From the NCBI GenBank assembly GCA_018883625.1, contig JAHLFV010000002.1, positions 1 through 7,959 on the forward strand: a DNA stretch of 7,959 bases. Reading direction: 5' to 3'. This DNA comes from Candidatus Treponema excrementipullorum. GTDB lineage: Bacteria > Spirochaetota > Spirochaetia > Treponematales > Treponemataceae. The position numbers were made by a program, and so were the translations under genes. The notes beneath the pieces were generated by a model that did not search any database, was not told where the DNA came from, and worked only from the letters and a program-made list of their open reading frames with translations. Each line of letters opens with the position of its first letter. Within the stretch, counting starts at the first letter, position 1. Shown here piece by piece: positions 5,662 to 7,959 of this stretch.

Positions 5662-6648
5662 TTAATTCCTATATCTTATTTTGAAAAAAAAATGTATTAA
5701 GTGTAATTTTGCAATTATCAGTCTCTTCCATGCCTTGCTTTTTAAAATTACGTTCATGGGAAGCTTCTTTATTTTTTCATTAATTCTATGTGTTATTATA
5801 CGAGACCTATAATCATCTCCTTTAGTAAATGATAACTGTAACATAAAAATTAATGTTATCACGGCAAAACAATCAAAAATTTCCTTAGGTACTACCATGC
5901 TTAGATACTTGCTAACATATAAAATATTATTCTCAATATCAATAAAATCTGAATCTTTCGGAACAGATGTTATACTATCAGAGTTGCTGTAATAATAATA
6001 CAGCCTTTCTGAAGTAACAACTATTTTTTTTGCTTTAAAATATTCTCTTAATGAATAACAGGTATCTTCGTATCGCTGTTCAATAAAAAAGGCATCCAGT
6101 TGTTTATCTTCATTCTCAAGTACTTGTCTTTGTACTAACTTACACCAAACAGTATGAGGTAAATTATCAATCATGGCCTGCTTCAATGCTTGATAACCTT
6201 CATAAATACGATCTTTAAATAGTTGTCCTGCATAATATTCACACTCGGATTTAGCCACATAATAATTGCACACAGCAATATCTGCATTATTTAAATTAAT
6301 TTTTTCATAAAGAATTCTAAGCATTTCTGGCGAAATCCAGTCATCAGAGTCTACAAAACTTATGTAGTTACCTGAAGCTAAAACCAATCCTGCATTTCTA
6401 GCTGAAGCCAGTCCCCCATTTTTCTTATGTATTACTTTTACTCTTGTATCTTTATCTGACCATAAATCGCAAATCATACCAGAACCATCTGTTGACCCAT
6501 CATCGACAAGGATGATTTCTAAATTTGTAAAAGTCTGATTCGTAATTGAGGAAACACACCGATCAAGTAGTAACTCAACATTATATACCGGAACAATAAC
6601 AGATATTAAATTCTTATTAGAACCATTATTAATTAAGAACTGCACCAT
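5662..6648 (-). CDS. GT2-family glycosyltransferase
   Basis: This 328-residue GT-A type transferase has ISVIVPVYNVELLLDRCVSSI (15-35), IILVDDGSTDGS (D49-D50), KNGGLASARNAGL (76-88) and the metal-binding FVDSDDW (DSDD 100-103). QRYEDTCYSL (191-200) holds the ED pair seen as the likely catalytic base in this subgroup. The C-terminal part (about 235-328) is AT-rich and poorly conserved, ending in a basic, hydrophobic stretch (KAWKRLIIAKLHLIHFFFKIR) that may associate with the membrane. Donor and acceptor are unknown. The first 20 bp overlap the end of the polymerase gene, so the two are almost certainly co-translated; the Shine-Dalgarno for the ATG at 6648 is weak (AGG about 9-10 nt upstream). 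A start slightly further in is possible, because the conserved domain begins only at residue 15. Confidence 0.88.
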   Translation of the reverse strand: MVQFLINNGSNKNLISVIVPVYNVELLLDRCVSSITNQTFTNLEIILVDDGSTDGSGMICDLWSDKDTRVKVIHKKNGGLASARNAGLVLASGNYISFVDSDDWISPEMLRILYEKINLNNADIAVCNYYVAKSECEYYAGQLFKDRIYEGYQALKQAMIDNLPHTVWCKLVQRQVLENEDKQLDAFFIEQRYEDTCYSLREYFKAKKIVVTSERLYYYYSNSDSITSVPKDSDFIDIENNILYVSKYLSMVVPKEIFDCFAVITLIFMLQLSFTKGDDYRSRIITHRINEKIKKLPMNVILKSKAWKRLIIAKLHLIHFFFKIRYRN

Positions 6649-7729
6649 GAGAAGTAGCCTGAACTAATTGAAACAAAAACATACCAAAAAAGAAAAAAAG
6701 TAGAAACAAATCTAATTTTTTTACAACATACTTTGTTTTTCTATTAATTGAAAAACAATTTAGAATTGAATATGGTATAAAGGAGATAAACATACAATAC
6801 CGCATAAATATTTGCTGTGAAGCAAAACATCCTATTGTAAATGCAATTGACCATAATAAAAATCTTAGTGACATATCCTTGTTTTTTTTTTTATATAACT
6901 CATTTATTATTAGGCCAGCAAAGGATAGTAATATAATTAAATTCATGATGACAGGACGATTATCCTCATAACTTCCCTGAGTGTAATTTACATACCCTAT
7001 CAGCATTGATCCGATATATGATAAAAATCTAATATTGGTACTAATTAAAATACTTCCAATTTGATTTGAAAAATAACTCCATCCTAAGAGTAAAAAAGGA
7101 ATAAACGTATTTTTCCTAAAAATATGAAAAAGCAAAATTAAAAGAAAAACACCCAAACAAGAGGGATGTATCAATACAGAAAGAATGTAAAATACAATAC
7201 TTATTTTTTTCTTACGTTCAAGATCTAAATAAACAGCTAAACTAACTATTGAAAGGGCAAATGGTTGTCTGATTGTCGACAGAACCCAAGCTATATTACA
7301 TAAAGTAAGGTGAAAAATTAATGCTATAAATATATCTCGTACTCCAAGTCCCTTTCGTGAAGCATAATCTGTTACGATATATCCCAATATTACATATTCA
7401 ATAAAAATTGTAAGAAACGGTAGAAACTGATTACTAGGTAATAAAGCAATTATACTAAAAAGAAGTGCACTACCTAATTGACCTTTATAAAGACTATCAA
7501 AAAAAATAAATTCTATGCCATGTTTCCGCGCTACATCTAAGAGTTCATAATGACGATGTAAATCCCAACCCACAGGCGGGATAATATTATAACCAATTAA
7601 ACCATAAGCTAAGGCAAAAAAAATAAAACTTGAAAAAACGATAGTGCTACTAACCCTTAGTTGAGTAATCCACCCATACATATAAAATAAAAAAAATATA
7701 AAAATATATAAAAAAGCAAATAATATCAT
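6629..7729 (-). CDS. EpsG/Wzy-like polysaccharide polymerase, inner-membrane
   Basis: This 366-residue, very hydrophobic protein has roughly ten to twelve membrane segments. The clearer ones are about 1-19, 28-48, 100-122, 133-150, 155-170, 176-205, 260-278, 289-306, 308-325 and 340-358. EpsG-family landmarks are present: WDLHRHYELLD (55-65) in the first large outer loop, STIRQPFALSIVSLAVYLDL (151-170) and VLIHPSCLG (185-193), with R154 and H188 as the conserved charged residues. FMRYCMFISFIPY (308-320) lies near the end. By family analogy it would join undecaprenyl-linked repeat units at the outer face of the inner membrane (Wzy step). A flippase is the main alternative, but the IRQ...IHPS pattern favours EpsG. 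A strong Shine-Dalgarno (AAGGTG) lies 4 nt before the ATG at 7729. It is the first gene of the operon in this window and very AT-rich. Confidence 0.82.
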   Translation of the reverse strand: MILFAFLYIFIFFLFYMYGWITQLRVSSTIVFSSFIFFALAYGLIGYNIIPPVGWDLHRHYELLDVARKHGIEFIFFDSLYKGQLGSALLFSIIALLPSNQFLPFLTIFIEYVILGYIVTDYASRKGLGVRDIFIALIFHLTLCNIAWVLSTIRQPFALSIVSLAVYLDLERKKKISIVFYILSVLIHPSCLGVFLLILLFHIFRKNTFIPFLLLGWSYFSNQIGSILISTNIRFLSYIGSMLIGYVNYTQGSYEDNRPVIMNLIILLSFAGLIINELYKKKNKDMSLRFLLWSIAFTIGCFASQQIFMRYCMFISFIPYSILNCFSINRKTKYVVKKLDLFLLFFFFGMFLFQLVQATSHGAVLN

Positions 7730-7748
7730 TTTTCACCTTGAACTCTTA

Positions 7749-7761
7749 ACTATAGATCATA
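7749..7761 (-). promoter_or_regulatory. Possible promoter(s) of the glycan operon
   Basis: Two -10-like hexamers occur on the minus strand between the upstream hairpin and the polymerase gene: TATGAT (7761-7756) and TATAGT (7754-7749), each matching 5 of 6 bases. The T-rich stretch about 16-17 nt upstream of the first could serve as a poor -35. The region is AT-rich, so chance matches are likely. Confidence 0.3.
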
Positions 7762-7795
7762 ATCTTGCTTAAAGAGTAAAAAACATATACCATTG

Positions 7796-7842
7796 AAAAA
7801 AGCTAGCCCCTGTCATAAAAAGTGTGTAAATGGCGGGGACTA
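7796..7842 (-). terminator. Terminator-like hairpin upstream of the glycan operon
   Basis: Minus-strand arms 7842-7831 and 7815-7804 pair over 12 positions with two mismatches and one G-U pair; the outer seven pairs are continuous. Two bases later a run of six T residues follows (7801-7796). It would end a transcript arriving from beyond 7959, making the polymerase gene the start of a new transcription unit. Part of the hairpin also resembles an IS256-family end, so the structure may have another origin. Confidence 0.45.
7810..7833. mobile_element. Possible IS256-family terminal sequence or remnant
   Basis: Read on the minus strand, CATTTACACACTTTTTATGA is followed by CAGG. TTTACACA followed after a short T-rich spacer by TGACA resembles the outer ends of IS256-family insertion sequences as I remember them. 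If so, the element would extend toward higher coordinates. No transposase is recognisable in the remaining 117 bases and no target duplication can be tested here, so this is a weak call. Confidence 0.25.
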
Positions 7843-7959
7843 ATTAAAGCCGGGAACACGCCTGTCAAAATAATATTTTGGTAATATTTATTCATTCTAC
7901 ATTCTTCTAGATACCCAATCAATAAACTTGCAAGCTATCTCATATAAACATAACTATAC
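7843..7959. other. Non-coding or decayed sequence at right edge
   Basis: No complete gene is visible. One minus-strand frame is open from 7953 to a TAG at 7897-7899 and would encode about 18 residues ending IDWVSRRM. It is preceded by an in-frame TAG at 7954-7956, so it is not the intact end of an upstream gene; it could be a fragment of a decayed one or chance. A small inverted repeat (AATATT...AATATT) lies near 7872-7889. Confidence 0.4.

Noticed and set aside
7897..7953. C-terminal end of an upstream minus-strand gene
   Set aside because: An in-frame TAG at 7954-7956 interrupts it, and the short peptide matches no family end that I can recognise.

Overview
The window looks like an accessory segment of an AT-rich, Gram-negative-type bacterial chromosome. 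A host-associated spirochaete such as an oral-type Treponema is my best guess. That guess rests on the general look of the proteins and on the mix of hipBA, a DUF4143 ATPase and glycan genes. It is an inference, because no rRNA or other marker is present.

Region 1 (1-1003) holds a minus-strand HipBA-type toxin-antitoxin pair. The hipA toxin is cut by the window edge and hipB is complete. Upstream of hipB is a consensus sigma70 promoter (TTGACA, 18 nt, TATAAT). It is flanked by two exact 16-bp inverted arms that look like HipB operators, and the predicted 5' leader is only a few nucleotides. A minus-strand intrinsic terminator (863-905) insulates this promoter from upstream antisense transcription.

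Region 2 (952-2342) holds a plus-strand AAA+ ATPase of the AAA_14/DUF4143 type. It is driven by a TATAAT box placed so that transcription should begin at the ATG itself. A nearly perfect 43-bp palindrome covers the whole promoter. Just after the gene lies a six-copy, 22-bp tandem repeat array.

Region 3 (2352-7729) is a five-gene minus-strand operon for a cell-surface polysaccharide. In transcription order it encodes an EpsG/Wzy-like polymerase, a GT2 glycosyltransferase, a GT4 glycosyltransferase, UDP-galactopyranose mutase (Glf) and a TuaG-like GT2 glycosyltransferase. The first three genes are tightly coupled (20-bp overlap, then a 1-nt gap). The operon ends at an intrinsic terminator (2352-2392). 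Glf makes UDP-galactofuranose, so the glycan probably contains Galf. The glycosyltransferases would build the repeat unit and the EpsG-like protein would polymerise it. No initiating phosphoglycosyltransferase or flippase is seen, so the locus probably continues beyond 7959. The three upstream genes are clearly more AT-rich than glf and the last GT2, which suggests a mosaic locus.

Region 4 (7730-7959) is non-coding as far as I can see. It holds a possible promoter for the glycan operon and a hairpin followed by a T-run on the minus strand. That hairpin contains a sequence resembling an IS256-family terminus.
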